This document shows positions 24,238 through 34,076 of a stretch of 58,209 nucleotides of DNA, piece after piece; position 1 is the stretch's first letter, and the number at the start of each line of letters is the position of its first letter. The translations under genes and the position numbers were made by a program. Where the stretch lies: assembly GCA_946615905.1 (NCBI GenBank), contig CAMOIE010000020.1, positions 1 through 58,209 of the forward strand, read 5' to 3'. Source of the DNA: an uncultured Treponema sp. (GTDB lineage: Bacteria > Spirochaetota > Spirochaetia > Treponematales > Treponemataceae). The notes beneath the pieces are model-generated. The model made no database searches. It was not told where the DNA came from and worked only from the letters and a program-made list of their open reading frames with translations.

Positions 24238-27200
24238 TTACAGTTGATTAATCATTTTCTGCAATCTATTTTTCCAGTAGGCACTCTGGCAGTCGATTTT
24301 GCCGTCCGCGTCAACTGAGAATTCAACCGTGCCGTTTGTCTTTGCGCCTGTCACGTTTTTGGGGCGAACCACGGCGTTTTTGAGGGCGGGAATTTTTTCC
24401 TTGATAGAGGCTGCAAAGAGGTCTGCAAGGGCGAATCCTCCCAGCTTGTTGTTGTGGGTTGACTCGCCGTCGTTCATAAGAGCTTTCGCCTCCTTGTCGC
24501 TGCCGGTCTCTGCCCATGAACTTTCGTAGAATTTTTTTGAAAGCTCGAATCCATCGATTAAAATCACATTCTCTTCTTTTGCAAGCTGGCGGACAGCCTC
24601 GACATAGGCGTTGTTTGAAGTCACCTGGGTCTTTGTGCTTGTGTCGGTCGAGTCGTGGTGGGGGCGGATTTTTCCGTCAGCCTCAAAGTAAAGGCGGCTC
24701 ACCGGGGTCACAAGGACAGGAGTTGCACCCGCATTTCTCGCGACATCGATGTACTGCTTGAGATACCATTTGTAGGTTCCCCCGCAGTCATAGGAATAGA
24801 AAGTCTCCCCGTATTTTGAGACGTAGGAGGCCGGAGTCTTGACCTTTTTTCCCTCTGTGACAGGGTAGATTCCCTTTGAGTCAGGCTTTCCAAGGGGCAC
24901 GTAGCGGTCCTCAAGATAACCCGACCCGTTCGCGCAGTCGTTGTGACCAAACTGAATGAAAAGGAAGTCGCCCTTCATAATCTGCCCAGCGATTTTTTCC
25001 AACGAGCCTTCATTGATGAAGTTTCTGGCAGAGCGTCCGCCGTTTGCGTAGTTTTGAATTGAAACCGCGTCGTTGAAATATGCCTGCAAGAATTCACCCC
25101 AAGATCCTTCATTTCTGGCCTGATTTGAATTCCACATTCCGTTTTTGGAGTAGTCCTTTACGGTCGAGTCACCTGCCAAAAAGACGTTGAGTTTTCCGAC
25201 AGCACGTGGGCGGCTTGCGGAAGCCTTTGAAGGAAGGGCGTAGCCGTCAAGGACTTTCGCGTCCAGCTCGATTGACTTTGCTCCAGAAGCCTTTCCGCCC
25301 CGCAAAATCGGAGTGACCACAGCCTTGATTTTGCAGCCTGAATCCTCACGCTGAATCAAATAAGTCTTGTCGGCAAATCCGCGTGAGACTTTCACCAAAG
25401 TCTCGCTTCCGTCTTTTACGCGGAACCAGTGAATCAATGAAATGTCGTCATTCTCTGCCTTTTTGAGGCTGTAGTGGACTGTGATTGTGTGTCCAGGATA
25501 TGGCGTGTTGATGTCGTCATCGGTCGTAAACGATGGCTTTTTGTCGAATGAATCCTTGGCCTTTTTGTCAGAGGCAGAATATTCGGGTGTCCAACCGGCA
25601 AGATAGTCAGCAGGAGTAAAGCCTTTCTCAGACTGCAAGACAGAGCCTTTTGTGCGGGCAGAAGTCTCAACGGACTTTCCGCCCCAGACTGAGTTGAATT
25701 CCTTAAATCCGGCCTTTTCAGGTGAGTTTCCTGACATTGAAGTCCAGCCCTCTGTGGCGACCACAGAAGCGTTGCCGAAAGTCGTGTTGACGAATGCGAC
25801 CTTTGCGTCTGCCCCCCACGGACGGCCGAAAAATGCCGGAGCCTGGAAGGTTCCCTGGTCGGAGGAAATCAAGCAGTCGTAGAAAAGGTAGCCTTTATGC
25901 AAAGCCTTGCGGGCGGCAGTCAAATATCCGCCTTGCGCCCTGTCAGTGTAGCCAGCAAGTGAAATCTCGCAGTTCTCAAAAACAGCGTCACCGTCACCGA
26001 AGATGAAGTCAGTGTTTCCTTCTATAAAACAGTTGCGGTAATACTGGGTCGTTCCCTCGCCTGTGTAAAGTGTGTCCTGGGAACCGAGGAAGCGGCAGTT
26101 GATGAACTCAGACTTGTCGCCGTAGACCAAAAGTGCGGCCGCGCGTTCAGTCGCAGCCTTTGAGCGGACATCAGAACCTAGTTTGCGGTCAAAATTGATG
26201 GAGCCGTCTGTCTCAACTCCGTCAGAGATTTCCTCCTCGCAGACATATTTGTTGAATGAAGTCTCGAATGTGATTCCCTCGGCGCGGAAGCCTTTTGCCT
26301 CAGGCTTTACGTAAGTCGCAGCCCCCCACTTTGCGACAGTCTTCTTTTCAAATTTGTCGTAGGCAAGGTCAGCGTTGAACCAACCGTCCTTGTCAGCTGA
26401 ATAATATTTGTAGCCGATTCCGTAGTACCATGTGAGCTTGACTTCTTTTTCAGGCTTGTCGTTTTTGAGAGTGATATATGGAACCGCGATAAAAAGCTGT
26501 GACCGGTAAACGCCTGGCTCAATGTGAATCGTGATTCTGTCTTTTTCTGACTGGGGATTCATCCTCGCGGCAGCGTCAACCGCCTCTTGGACTGTCGCGT
26601 AGCCTTTTTTGCCAACGTACAAGTCCTTTTGCAGCTTGAGCGGAGACTTGTCAGCTTCTCTTGCAGTCATTTTGATATCTTTTGTGACAGACGCGCCTTT
26701 TACGATTATATGGTTGCCCGTGGCAGCCTTTTCTGTCGAAGCCAAAACCTCATAAGTTCCGTCACGAAGGGAGACTGAATAATTTGAGGCTGAGATTGAA
26801 CCCGCGTAAACGTAGCCGTCCTCAAGATTTTTGAATTCGACTTTTGAAGGAATCTGGCTGACCTCCCCGAAGAATTTTCCGCTCACGGCATAAGTCTTTT
26901 TGAGAGCCGCCTTGATGTCCTTAGTGAATTTCGCGTTCCCCTTGAATCCTGAGTCAGCAATCTCATAGTCGTTTGCGCCGATAAAGGAGGCGGTGTAGGC
27001 AACATCTGGCTCTATCTCACCGTTGAATGAATAGTCGCCTTTTGCGCCGGAGACTTCCATTTCGACAGGCTGATAGAGGGAGCCGGCCGGAGGAGTCATA
27101 ATCACTTTTAATTTTGAAGCGTCATATTCGGGGGCGATTCCAGTGATTTTTCCAGAGACCGCGAATGTCTTTTGAAGGTCGATTGCCAAGTCCTTTTTGA

Positions 27201-28059
27201 GAGAGCCAGACTCTGCGTCCTTGGAGCTTACAAAAAGAGTCTTTGACTGCGGAGTGACCGCATAGCCCTTTACGCCAATCAAAACCGCCGTGAAAGAATG
27301 ATTCGGGGGAAGACCCGCTGAATATGAAGAGCCTTTTACGTCCGCAGGAATTTCCAGCTTCGTGTTTGTATCGATAAATTTGAGCTGGGCAGTTCCTTTT
27401 GGAAGTCCTGTCAGTTTTCCAGAGACAGACACTCCGGGCCTGCGGACCAGACGGTAGTAGACAGGCTTACCGGCGTTGGCTGCGGCCCAGATTTTATAGG
27501 AGCCGGAAGAAGCGGCAACATACTCGTATTTTTCAGATTTCGCGCTGAGCGGGGCGATTTCATCCTGCTTGCCGTCTCTGGCTCCGTCATCGCCGACGCT
27601 TGAAAAGTGGATTTTCTCGTCGCCGGAATTTGACGTGCGGGCATAGAAAGTGATTGTGTCACCCGCCTTGACGTTTTTAACCAGCATGTAGCGGGAGTTT
27701 TCACCGCCCTTGCCGTTGCAGTAGTAAAGTCCATCGGAAATGTAACCGTCACCGAAGTCGAAGACTGAATAGCCCTGGCTTCCGTAATTTTTTTTACCGG
27801 CGTTGTAGGCACGGTCATTTCCCTTGACATTCAAAGTCAGGTCGCCGAAAACGATATCCCCGTCCGCGCTGAATTTTCCATTGGAGCCGAGCTGATCCAA
27901 TTTATTCAAATCATCAATAGAAATGTGATTTGAAACGTTCTTGCCGGAAGAAGCGACTCCTCCGAAATCCCAAACGTCAGTCTTGCGCTGGGCAGATAGC
28001 GAAGACAAGGCGAAGAGGGCAGCAAAAGCCGCCGCAAAAATCTTTTTGAATGAAAGCAT
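24238..28059 (-). CDS. Secreted multidomain pectin methylesterase (CE8) / SGNH acetylesterase (CE12-like)
   Basis: A 1273-residue secreted enzyme. A signal peptide (MLSFKKIFAAAFAALFALSS) is followed by about 440 residues of beta-rich repeats, several starting with AVSGK-type strands, which may be carbohydrate-binding or linker domains. A pectin methylesterase domain follows at about 475-800, with QDTLYTG near 660, DFIFGDG near 683 and FFGRPWG near 746, including both catalytic Asp residues and the Arg. A rhamnogalacturonan-acetylesterase-like SGNH domain follows at about 955-1250: FLAGDSTVKD near 965, NGGRSARN, GHNDCANG near 1038 and DGESTHNN near 1200. Together they would remove methyl and acetyl groups from pectin. 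AAGGA precedes the ATG. Confidence 0.9.
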   Translation of the reverse strand: MLSFKKIFAAAFAALFALSSLSAQRKTDVWDFGGVASSGKNVSNHISIDDLNKLDQLGSNGKFSADGDIVFGDLTLNVKGNDRAYNAGKKNYGSQGYSVFDFGDGYISDGLYYCNGKGGENSRYMLVKNVKAGDTITFYARTSNSGDEKIHFSSVGDDGARDGKQDEIAPLSAKSEKYEYVAASSGSYKIWAAANAGKPVYYRLVRRPGVSVSGKLTGLPKGTAQLKFIDTNTKLEIPADVKGSSYSAGLPPNHSFTAVLIGVKGYAVTPQSKTLFVSSKDAESGSLKKDLAIDLQKTFAVSGKITGIAPEYDASKLKVIMTPPAGSLYQPVEMEVSGAKGDYSFNGEIEPDVAYTASFIGANDYEIADSGFKGNAKFTKDIKAALKKTYAVSGKFFGEVSQIPSKVEFKNLEDGYVYAGSISASNYSVSLRDGTYEVLASTEKAATGNHIIVKGASVTKDIKMTAREADKSPLKLQKDLYVGKKGYATVQEAVDAAARMNPQSEKDRITIHIEPGVYRSQLFIAVPYITLKNDKPEKEVKLTWYYGIGYKYYSADKDGWFNADLAYDKFEKKTVAKWGAATYVKPEAKGFRAEGITFETSFNKYVCEEEISDGVETDGSINFDRKLGSDVRSKAATERAAALLVYGDKSEFINCRFLGSQDTLYTGEGTTQYYRNCFIEGNTDFIFGDGDAVFENCEISLAGYTDRAQGGYLTAARKALHKGYLFYDCLISSDQGTFQAPAFFGRPWGADAKVAFVNTTFGNASVVATEGWTSMSGNSPEKAGFKEFNSVWGGKSVETSARTKGSVLQSEKGFTPADYLAGWTPEYSASDKKAKDSFDKKPSFTTDDDINTPYPGHTITVHYSLKKAENDDISLIHWFRVKDGSETLVKVSRGFADKTYLIQREDSGCKIKAVVTPILRGGKASGAKSIELDAKVLDGYALPSKASASRPRAVGKLNVFLAGDSTVKDYSKNGMWNSNQARNEGSWGEFLQAYFNDAVSIQNYANGGRSARNFINEGSLEKIAGQIMKGDFLFIQFGHNDCANGSGYLEDRYVPLGKPDSKGIYPVTEGKKVKTPASYVSKYGETFYSYDCGGTYKWYLKQYIDVARNAGATPVLVTPVSRLYFEADGKIRPHHDSTDTSTKTQVTSNNAYVEAVRQLAKEENVILIDGFELSKKFYESSWAETGSDKEAKALMNDGESTHNNKLGGFALADLFAASIKEKIPALKNAVVRPKNVTGAKTNGTVEFSVDADGKIDCQSAYWKNRLQKMINQL

Positions 28060-28242
28060 TTTCTTTATCCTTGAAAAAAAGTCGAATTATTCTAGCACAT
28101 ACGGAAATGTTATATCGGTATGAAAAATTGGATTTTTACGAAATTTTGACATTTGCTCCCCAAAGCGGGATGCGCCCAAATTCAAAGGCAAATTTTTTCC
28201 TTTCTTGTGAATTATGAGGAAAGAAGGTAAAGTATTGCTATT

Positions 28243-29676
28243 ATGGAAAAGATTGATATTTCAGAATTTGAAGATACGAAAGAAAAAGCCGGACTGAAAG
28301 ACAAAAAAGCCCTTCTTTTTGCAGGGGGAATTGTCCTTGCATTTTTGATTGCGGCAATCTCCTTTTTTTTATGGGCAGCCTCTTTTAAACAGATTGAAAA
28401 TATCCGCCCGGTCACAAATGAAGAGAAGACAAAGCTGACTTTACGTTTGGACGAGCTTTATGCAAAAGAGCGAACGTCACTTTTGAGGGAACTTTCCTAC
28501 CCGGTAAATCCAGTCCACCTTGACATTGCGGCAGAATCAGCGATTTTGGTCGACGCCTCAAACGGCTGTGTGATTTACGAGAAAAACGCTGACTTGGCAA
28601 TTCCGCCGGCCTCGCTCACAAAGCTCTTTGCCATGTACCAGGTCTTGGAGCTTGTAAAAGAAGGAAAAATCAATCTTGAGGATGCGATTCAGCCTCCAGA
28701 AAGCTCTTGGGCGGTCAACATGCCCCCGGATTCTTCACTGATGCATTTGGCCCAGGGACAGCACTTGACTTGGCGGACGCTTTTGCAGGGAATGGCAATC
28801 GTTTCTGGCAACGACGCGGCTCAGGCGGCGGCAATTTTGACGGCTGGCTCCACCCATGAATTCGTGGCTAAAATGAACAAAAGCTGCGAGGACTTGGGTC
28901 TGAGATACACGCATTTTGTAGAGCCGACCGGATATTCCGAAGTGAACACGACTACAGCCAGAGACCTTGCCTCTTTCATCAGAAAATATTTGGAAGACTT
29001 TCCGACCGCCCTCAAAGACTTTCATTCGCTTGAGGAATTCTCATATCCGCTTGAGGAAAATCTGCCAGACTGGGAAAAGGCCGCCGGGAATTCAAAGGCA
29101 ATCACAAAAAAGAACACGAACCCCCTGATGGGTCTTCTTGAAGGCTGCGACGGCATCAAGACCGGCTTTATCTACGAAAGCGGCTACAATCTGGCTTTGA
29201 CGGCAATCCGGGGAAAAACAAGGTTTATTTCAGTCACCCTGCGGGGGCCGGGAAATTCCACTGCGGAAGGCAACAAGTGGCGGACGCATGACGGAAAAGA
29301 GCTGATGGAATTCGCATTTTCCGCCTTTGCTGATTTTACTCCGCCTGCCCTTCCTGCCTCAGAGAGAATAATTCCGGTCGCCGGGGCAAAGGAAAAATTC
29401 GTTGAGTTAATCCCCGCATGGAATAAAAACATCAGCGTTCCGAATATCAGCGGCAATGGAGCGGCCGAAAGCGCAAATAAGGTTACGGCAGTCGTGACCC
29501 GTCCTCCATATTTATACGGGGCTGTAAACTACGGTTCCGCCTACGGGCAGATTCAATACAAGCTGGGCGACACGGTTTTGGAGACAGTTCCACTTGTGGC
29601 CGACAGGTCAATCAGGCGAGCCTCAATCTGGGGTCGCTTCTGGGGAACGCTGGTCTGCTTTACGCTGAGGAAATAG
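28243..29676 (+). CDS. D-alanyl-D-alanine carboxypeptidase (DacF/PBP5 type)
   Basis: A 477-residue low-molecular-weight penicillin-binding protein. A membrane anchor lies at about residues 26-47. The catalytic motifs are SLTK near residue 125 (PPASLTKLFAMY), SGN near 187 (IVSGNDAAQ) and KTG near 308 (DGIKTGFIYESGYN). It trims the terminal D-Ala of peptidoglycan peptides. The C-terminal 110 residues form a beta-rich PBP5_C-like region. TTGTGA (28205-28210), 17 bp, TAAAGT (28228-28233) lies 9 nt before the ATG; AAGAAGG is too far upstream to be a normal ribosome site. Confidence 0.9.
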   Translation: MEKIDISEFEDTKEKAGLKDKKALLFAGGIVLAFLIAAISFFLWAASFKQIENIRPVTNEEKTKLTLRLDELYAKERTSLLRELSYPVNPVHLDIAAESAILVDASNGCVIYEKNADLAIPPASLTKLFAMYQVLELVKEGKINLEDAIQPPESSWAVNMPPDSSLMHLAQGQHLTWRTLLQGMAIVSGNDAAQAAAILTAGSTHEFVAKMNKSCEDLGLRYTHFVEPTGYSEVNTTTARDLASFIRKYLEDFPTALKDFHSLEEFSYPLEENLPDWEKAAGNSKAITKKNTNPLMGLLEGCDGIKTGFIYESGYNLALTAIRGKTRFISVTLRGPGNSTAEGNKWRTHDGKELMEFAFSAFADFTPPALPASERIIPVAGAKEKFVELIPAWNKNISVPNISGNGAAESANKVTAVVTRPPYLYGAVNYGSAYGQIQYKLGDTVLETVPLVADRSIRRASIWGRFWGTLVCFTLRK

Positions 29677-29693
29677 CAGAAAAAATCCGCAAT

Positions 29694-31937
29694 TTACTTA
29701 ATCTCGCGCAGGGGGACGATTTCAAAGCCTTCGGCGAGCAGGGTTCCTATCAGCAAGTCGAGTTTTTCGTAGAGGTAGTCGCTGCGGCTTCCAGATGAAA
29801 GGCCTACGCTGATTGGAATTATCGAAGTGTCGGCAGCAGTCTGGGCAAAGAAGGAAACCAAGTCAGAGGCAGAAAGATAGCCAGGTTTTCCGTTCGCTGC
29901 TTCCTCAAGGGTGATGGTGTCCAAGCACAAGCGGCCGCTTTCGATGTAGCGGTAGCCTGATTTTTGCCCGGCGGCTTTCATCTCCGGGGTCGCTTTATAG
30001 TGGGGGGCGTGCCAGTAGAGCGAAAGCTCCTTTCCTGTCGTCTGGAAAAATTCGTCCTCGGCGCGGGCAAGTCCCCGGCGGATAAATTCCTCATCGACGA
30101 TAAAGCCTTTTCCTGTCAAGTCAGCGGAAGTGAAGAACATGGAGGCGCACTCATAACCTGCCGCTGCAATCTGCTTTGTCTCCTGCGGATAGCGGCGGAC
30201 AAATTCACCGTTCACAAAAAATGTTCCCGGCACTTTGAATTCCTTGAGCGTGGAAAGAATCCTGCTGAGGCCGTCGGCGTTGTCAATCGCGTCAAAAATC
30301 AGGGCGACTTTTTTACGCTCAGGCATTTTCGCAGCGGTCTCCGGGAAAAGGGGGCGGGTCTCCACAGGGCCTGAAAGAGTTCTGACAAAAAGGGAATTCT
30401 CGTAGCGGGGATTTGCAGTCGGACCGACAAAGGCACGGTATTTTCCGTTTTGAACGACAGAAAGCGGCACTCTGACTAACTCAGGCGAAAGCGACCAGGA
30501 ATTCTTTGAGGAATCATAATTATAGAAGAATTTATCCCCAACTGAAGACTGGGCGCAGACTGAATTCGCGCCTTTCCAAAAGACTTTCTTTGCGGAAGAC
30601 AAGAATAAAATTTTCACGGCGGCATCGCTCAAATTCCATTCGCGGACAGTTGAGACTCCACCTGCGTAGATTTTCGTCGAGGCGGCTGACCATGCGTAAG
30701 AGACAAGCTGCTCGCCAGGCAAAACCGCGAATTTCGTCCATGATGAAGCGTTGTAGACATAAAATGACTTTCCGGCGTTAAAGGCGATTTTGCTTCCGTC
30801 AGGGGAAATCGAAGGAATCGACGCGTCATTAATAGAAGCAAGTTCTTTCAGAGAGCTTCCGATTCTGTAGACTACGGATTTTTTTCCCCCGTCTGATGAT
30901 GTCAGATAGTCAGCCCAGAGGGTTCCGGTTCCGTCGGCAGCCCAAAAAACTTTGCTTCCGGTAACGACGTTTCCCACATCGGTGACAGCCCCGGAATACA
31001 AAGTCGGCACGTATGAAAAACCGGACTCATACAAAGTGTAGACTGAAATCACCCTGTCCTGCTGCAAGACGACGATTTTTTTTGTCAGCGGGTCAACGTA
31101 AAAAGAGTCAGCGGACGAATTAAAGGCGACCGGCAGCCTTCCCCGGATTCTTCCGGCTCCGACCATAGGCGAATAAAGGGCGCGTGTGTAAAGCTCTGTT
31201 GTCGAGATATTGTAAATCAAGTCGTGGTCAAGGTAAAAAAGATTCTTTTTGTTTGCCCAGCAGACAGACCTGATTGTCCCGCTTCCGATTTTTCTGTAGT
31301 CCTCGCTCACCTGGACTTTTTGAAAGGCGGCTTTTGGGTCGCAAAAATAGATGTTTGAATTTTTCTCGTAAACCAAAAATGCTGAGTCAGGAGACCAAAG
31401 AGCGGGAACCCGGCTGTAGCTGAATGAGGCGTGGCTGTCCAAAACAACTTCCTCAAGGCTTGAGACGTTTTTCAGCACGAGGATTCCGCCGGCCGCCCCG
31501 TTTTTCCGCAAAATGCAGATGTATTTTCCGTCCGGGCTGGCAGTCTGAGGCTCGCACCTCAAGGATTCAGAGGGAATTGAGTCAGCCTTTGTAACCCAGA
31601 CAAGGCTTCCGTCAGCGAGTGAATATCGGGCAGTTCCGTAGCGGTTGCGGACTTGCAGGATTCCGCCGGCAGAAAGCAGCTCCATTCTTTCAGGAAAGCA
31701 GGTGATTATTTTTACAGGCTTGACCCCGGCCGCATCGGCGCAAAAAGCTGTTGAATATGAAATGCTTCCAGGATAGTCGTGGCTTACGGTGAATAAAATC
31801 TGGTTGGCCGGATTTACGTCGGGATTCTCAAAGGACACTCCCGCAAAAGCAGAAAAAGCCGCAGAAAAAAGAGCGGCCGCAATTGAGAAAATCTTGCTGT
31901 TTCTGGGAAAAAATCCGGCTAATCCTTTTAATTTCAC
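29694..31937 (-). CDS. Exported propeller-like protein with a degenerate NodB (polysaccharide deacetylase) domain
   Basis: A 747-residue protein with a signal peptide (FSIAAALFSAAFSAFA). Residues about 40-500 contain WD40/TolB-like repeats (SPDGKYICIL, SPDSAFLVYE, SPDGSKIAFN). Residues about 540-740 match a polysaccharide deacetylase fold: KVALIFDAIDNADG, VPGTFFVNGEFVRRYP and a C-terminal LYWHAPHYK. The metal-binding H-x-x-x-H stretch is replaced by ASMFFTSADLTG and the catalytic D-D is altered, so it is probably not an active deacetylase. It starts with GTG and overlaps the zinc-ribbon gene by 4 bases. Confidence 0.7.
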   Translation of the reverse strand: MKLKGLAGFFPRNSKIFSIAAALFSAAFSAFAGVSFENPDVNPANQILFTVSHDYPGSISYSTAFCADAAGVKPVKIITCFPERMELLSAGGILQVRNRYGTARYSLADGSLVWVTKADSIPSESLRCEPQTASPDGKYICILRKNGAAGGILVLKNVSSLEEVVLDSHASFSYSRVPALWSPDSAFLVYEKNSNIYFCDPKAAFQKVQVSEDYRKIGSGTIRSVCWANKKNLFYLDHDLIYNISTTELYTRALYSPMVGAGRIRGRLPVAFNSSADSFYVDPLTKKIVVLQQDRVISVYTLYESGFSYVPTLYSGAVTDVGNVVTGSKVFWAADGTGTLWADYLTSSDGGKKSVVYRIGSSLKELASINDASIPSISPDGSKIAFNAGKSFYVYNASSWTKFAVLPGEQLVSYAWSAASTKIYAGGVSTVREWNLSDAAVKILFLSSAKKVFWKGANSVCAQSSVGDKFFYNYDSSKNSWSLSPELVRVPLSVVQNGKYRAFVGPTANPRYENSLFVRTLSGPVETRPLFPETAAKMPERKKVALIFDAIDNADGLSRILSTLKEFKVPGTFFVNGEFVRRYPQETKQIAAAGYECASMFFTSADLTGKGFIVDEEFIRRGLARAEDEFFQTTGKELSLYWHAPHYKATPEMKAAGQKSGYRYIESGRLCLDTITLEEAANGKPGYLSASDLVSFFAQTAADTSIIPISVGLSSGSRSDYLYEKLDLLIGTLLAEGFEIVPLREIK

Positions 31938-32197
31938 TTGTGCATCTCCGCACTCAAGGCCAAAACGTTCAAGTCCTTTTCCAAGGAATCGAGTTCATCG
32001 GCCATGCGCTTAATGTGCTGCTCCCGGCTTTCGCTTTGCTGCTGCTCGATTCTCTCAAAAACGCGGTCGATTACGCTTGAGTCAAATTCGGCAGATTCCT
32101 TCCCGCACCAAGGGCAGTATAAAAATTCCTTTTCAATTGTCCGTCCGCATGAACGGCAGACGCAAACCGGCTTCATATAAAAAGTCTCCCAATACAT
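31934..32197 (-). CDS. Small zinc-ribbon protein
   Basis: An 87-residue protein. The N-terminus holds a zinc ribbon with CVCRSCG and CPWCGKE, giving four ligands. The rest is a charged helix (VFERIEQQQSESREQHIKRMADEL) likely to form a coiled coil. It probably binds a partner protein or nucleic acid; its function is unknown. The start at 32197 is set by AGGGGGTG upstream. It lies between the M23 peptidase (10-base gap) and the propeller gene (4-base overlap), so the three are one operon. Confidence 0.7.
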   Translation of the reverse strand: MYWETFYMKPVCVCRSCGRTIEKEFLYCPWCGKESAEFDSSVIDRVFERIEQQQSESREQHIKRMADELDSLEKDLNVLALSAEMHK

Positions 32198-32207
32198 CCG
32201 GCACCCC

Positions 32208-33449
32208 CTATTTGATGAGTGCCAGCGGGTCGACCAGCTTTCCGTTTTTATAAACAGTGAAATGCAGGTGCGGCCCGGTCGAATAACCTGTGGAGCCAAC
32301 GAGACCTATTCTTGTCCCCTGGCTGATTTCCTGGCCCTTGCGGCACAGAATCTTTGACATGTGACCGTACAAAGTCTGATAGCCGTTGCCATGATTCATT
32401 ATAACATAGTTTCCGAAAATATTGGACCATCCTGTATAAACAACTTTTCCACACATGGCGGCTTTCACGGAAGTTCCTGTCGGGCAAGCCATGTCGATTC
32501 CGGTGTGATTTGACCTTGCGCCGGTAAAGGGGTCTGAGCGAGGGCCGAATCTTGAAGTCAGCCTGTAGGCCGCTGTAATCGGGGAGGCAAAAAGCTCTCC
32601 CAAGGCCTGTCTCAAGGCAGAAGAAGACATAGCGACACCCGGAATAAAAAGAACCTGACCGTTTTTCAGCTCCTGGGAATCCAAGTCATTCGCATCGAGG
32701 ATTTCTTCCATGCTGACGTTGTATTTCACTGCGATTGAGTTCAAAGACTGACCGACCGCGACCGTATGGACGATTCCGTCTAGCGAAGGAATTTTTATTT
32801 TCTGGCCGACACGGAGCTGTCTTGCGTTTCCTATGTCGTTCACTGAAATCAGGGTTGAGATATTTGAAAGTCCGAATTTTTTCGCGATTGTCGAGATGGA
32901 CTCCCCTTTTTTCACGGTGTAGTTTTGGAATGAGACAACGCTTCCGATTCCAACTGAGGCAGGAGTCAAAATCTTTCCGTCATCAGAAAGGACGTTGCCG
33001 TTTTCGTCAAAGGAGTCGGAATTCTCGGCCATTGCAAAGCGGGCCATCGACTCGTTTATAAATTCCATCTCATCGTTGGGAATTGCGGAAAAATCAGCGG
33101 GATTTGCAAAGCCGTCAGAATAGGAGACCATTTTGCAAACTGCGGCTGGAGTCACAGAGGCCAGGAAAATCGTGGCGACAATCCAGAGGGCCGCGGCATA
33201 GTCAAAAGTCCTGACCGCATGGAAAATCTCTGAGAAAGTTTTTGCAAACTGAAGCTTCTTTTTTTCGGAAAAAGGCCGAGTCTGCCTGACTTGTCTGGTC
33301 TGATATGACTTTCCGTTGAGATTTTCAAAAACTTTTAATAATTTGGGTGATTTTCTCTCAAAAGTCTTGGTCTTTGCAAGAGAGTCAAAAGACTTTAGGG
33401 ACCGCGCCGGCCTGTAAGAAGACGCCCCAACATAGCTGATTATTTCCAT
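32208..33449 (-). CDS. M23 family metallopeptidase with two LysM domains
   Basis: A 413-residue membrane-anchored cell-wall hydrolase. A basic N-terminal cytoplasmic region is followed by a membrane helix near 86-106. There are two LysM modules (YTVKKGESISTIAKKFGLS near 178 and HTVAVGQSLNSIAVKYNVS near 228) that bind peptidoglycan, then an M23 peptidase domain. The zinc ligands are visible in SNHTGIDMACP and the HLHF motif (GPHLHFTVYKNG). It should cut cross-bridges or act through EnvC-like activation. It is first in an operon with the zinc-ribbon and propeller genes. Confidence 0.9.
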   Translation of the reverse strand: MEIISYVGASSYRPARSLKSFDSLAKTKTFERKSPKLLKVFENLNGKSYQTRQVRQTRPFSEKKKLQFAKTFSEIFHAVRTFDYAAALWIVATIFLASVTPAAVCKMVSYSDGFANPADFSAIPNDEMEFINESMARFAMAENSDSFDENGNVLSDDGKILTPASVGIGSVVSFQNYTVKKGESISTIAKKFGLSNISTLISVNDIGNARQLRVGQKIKIPSLDGIVHTVAVGQSLNSIAVKYNVSMEEILDANDLDSQELKNGQVLFIPGVAMSSSALRQALGELFASPITAAYRLTSRFGPRSDPFTGARSNHTGIDMACPTGTSVKAAMCGKVVYTGWSNIFGNYVIMNHGNGYQTLYGHMSKILCRKGQEISQGTRIGLVGSTGYSTGPHLHFTVYKNGKLVDPLALIK

Positions 33450-33526
33450 AAACTTAGTATCGGAAGATTTTCACCAGGGATTTACAGGGGAATTAAGTCA
33501 GATTTCGGAATTTGTATTTAAATCAA

Positions 33527-33563
33527 TTGTCTACGGACGAAAAAATTCTTATAATATATAGAA
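33527..33563 (+). promoter_or_regulatory. lepB promoter with no room for a leader
   Basis: TTGTCT (33527-33532), a 17-bp spacer, TATAAT (33550-33555), then 8 bases (ATATAGAA) to the ATG at 33564. No Shine-Dalgarno sequence is present. Transcription would start one or two bases from the ATG. This is one of the clearest examples of the leaderless pattern in this window. Confidence 0.65.
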
Positions 33564-34076
33564 ATGAAAAAAGATTCCAAACTGCTGATTCTTGTGCTTT
33601 GTCTGGGGCTTTCGGCAGGTCTTATTTTAAAATTGTTCGTAATCGACATTCTCCACGTCTCCGGCAGGTCAATGATGCCCGCGATTCAGGACGGGGACAC
33701 CCTTTTCGTAAACAAGCTGGCCTTTGGAATCATCACGCCTTACGGGGAAAAACTCCTTTTGCAGTGGGCGGAGCCAAAGCGGGGCGATGTTGTTATATAT
33801 TTGTATGACAACAAGATAGTCGTAAAAAGATGCGTCGCAGTTTCTGGAGATTTGCTGGAATATTCAGAGGATTCGGGCTATAGTGTATATAGTGTAAAGG
33901 TCGGCTCTTCCAAAATCAGCCTGACTCAGGAACAGTTTGACAGGATGAAGTCATCACAGTCGGTTCCCGAAGGCTACATTTTTGCAGTCGGCGACAATTA
34001 TGAGGAGTCGATTGACTCCCGCAGCTACGGTTTTGTCAGCGTAAAAAACATTCTCGGAAAAGTCCTATGGCGATGA
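33564..34076 (+). CDS. lepB: Signal peptidase I
   Basis: A 170-residue type I signal peptidase with one N-terminal membrane helix (about 7-28). The catalytic Ser36 is in SGRSMMPAI, Lys88 in VVKRCVAVSGD, and the GDNYEESIDSRSYGFV box is at the C-terminus. It removes signal peptides on the outer face of the cytoplasmic membrane. The length is that of the minimal Gram-positive-like form. The next gene, a penicillin-binding protein, overlaps its end. Confidence 0.93.
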   Translation: MKKDSKLLILVLCLGLSAGLILKLFVIDILHVSGRSMMPAIQDGDTLFVNKLAFGIITPYGEKLLLQWAEPKRGDVVIYLYDNKIVVKRCVAVSGDLLEYSEDSGYSVYSVKVGSSKISLTQEQFDRMKSSQSVPEGYIFAVGDNYEESIDSRSYGFVSVKNILGKVLWR

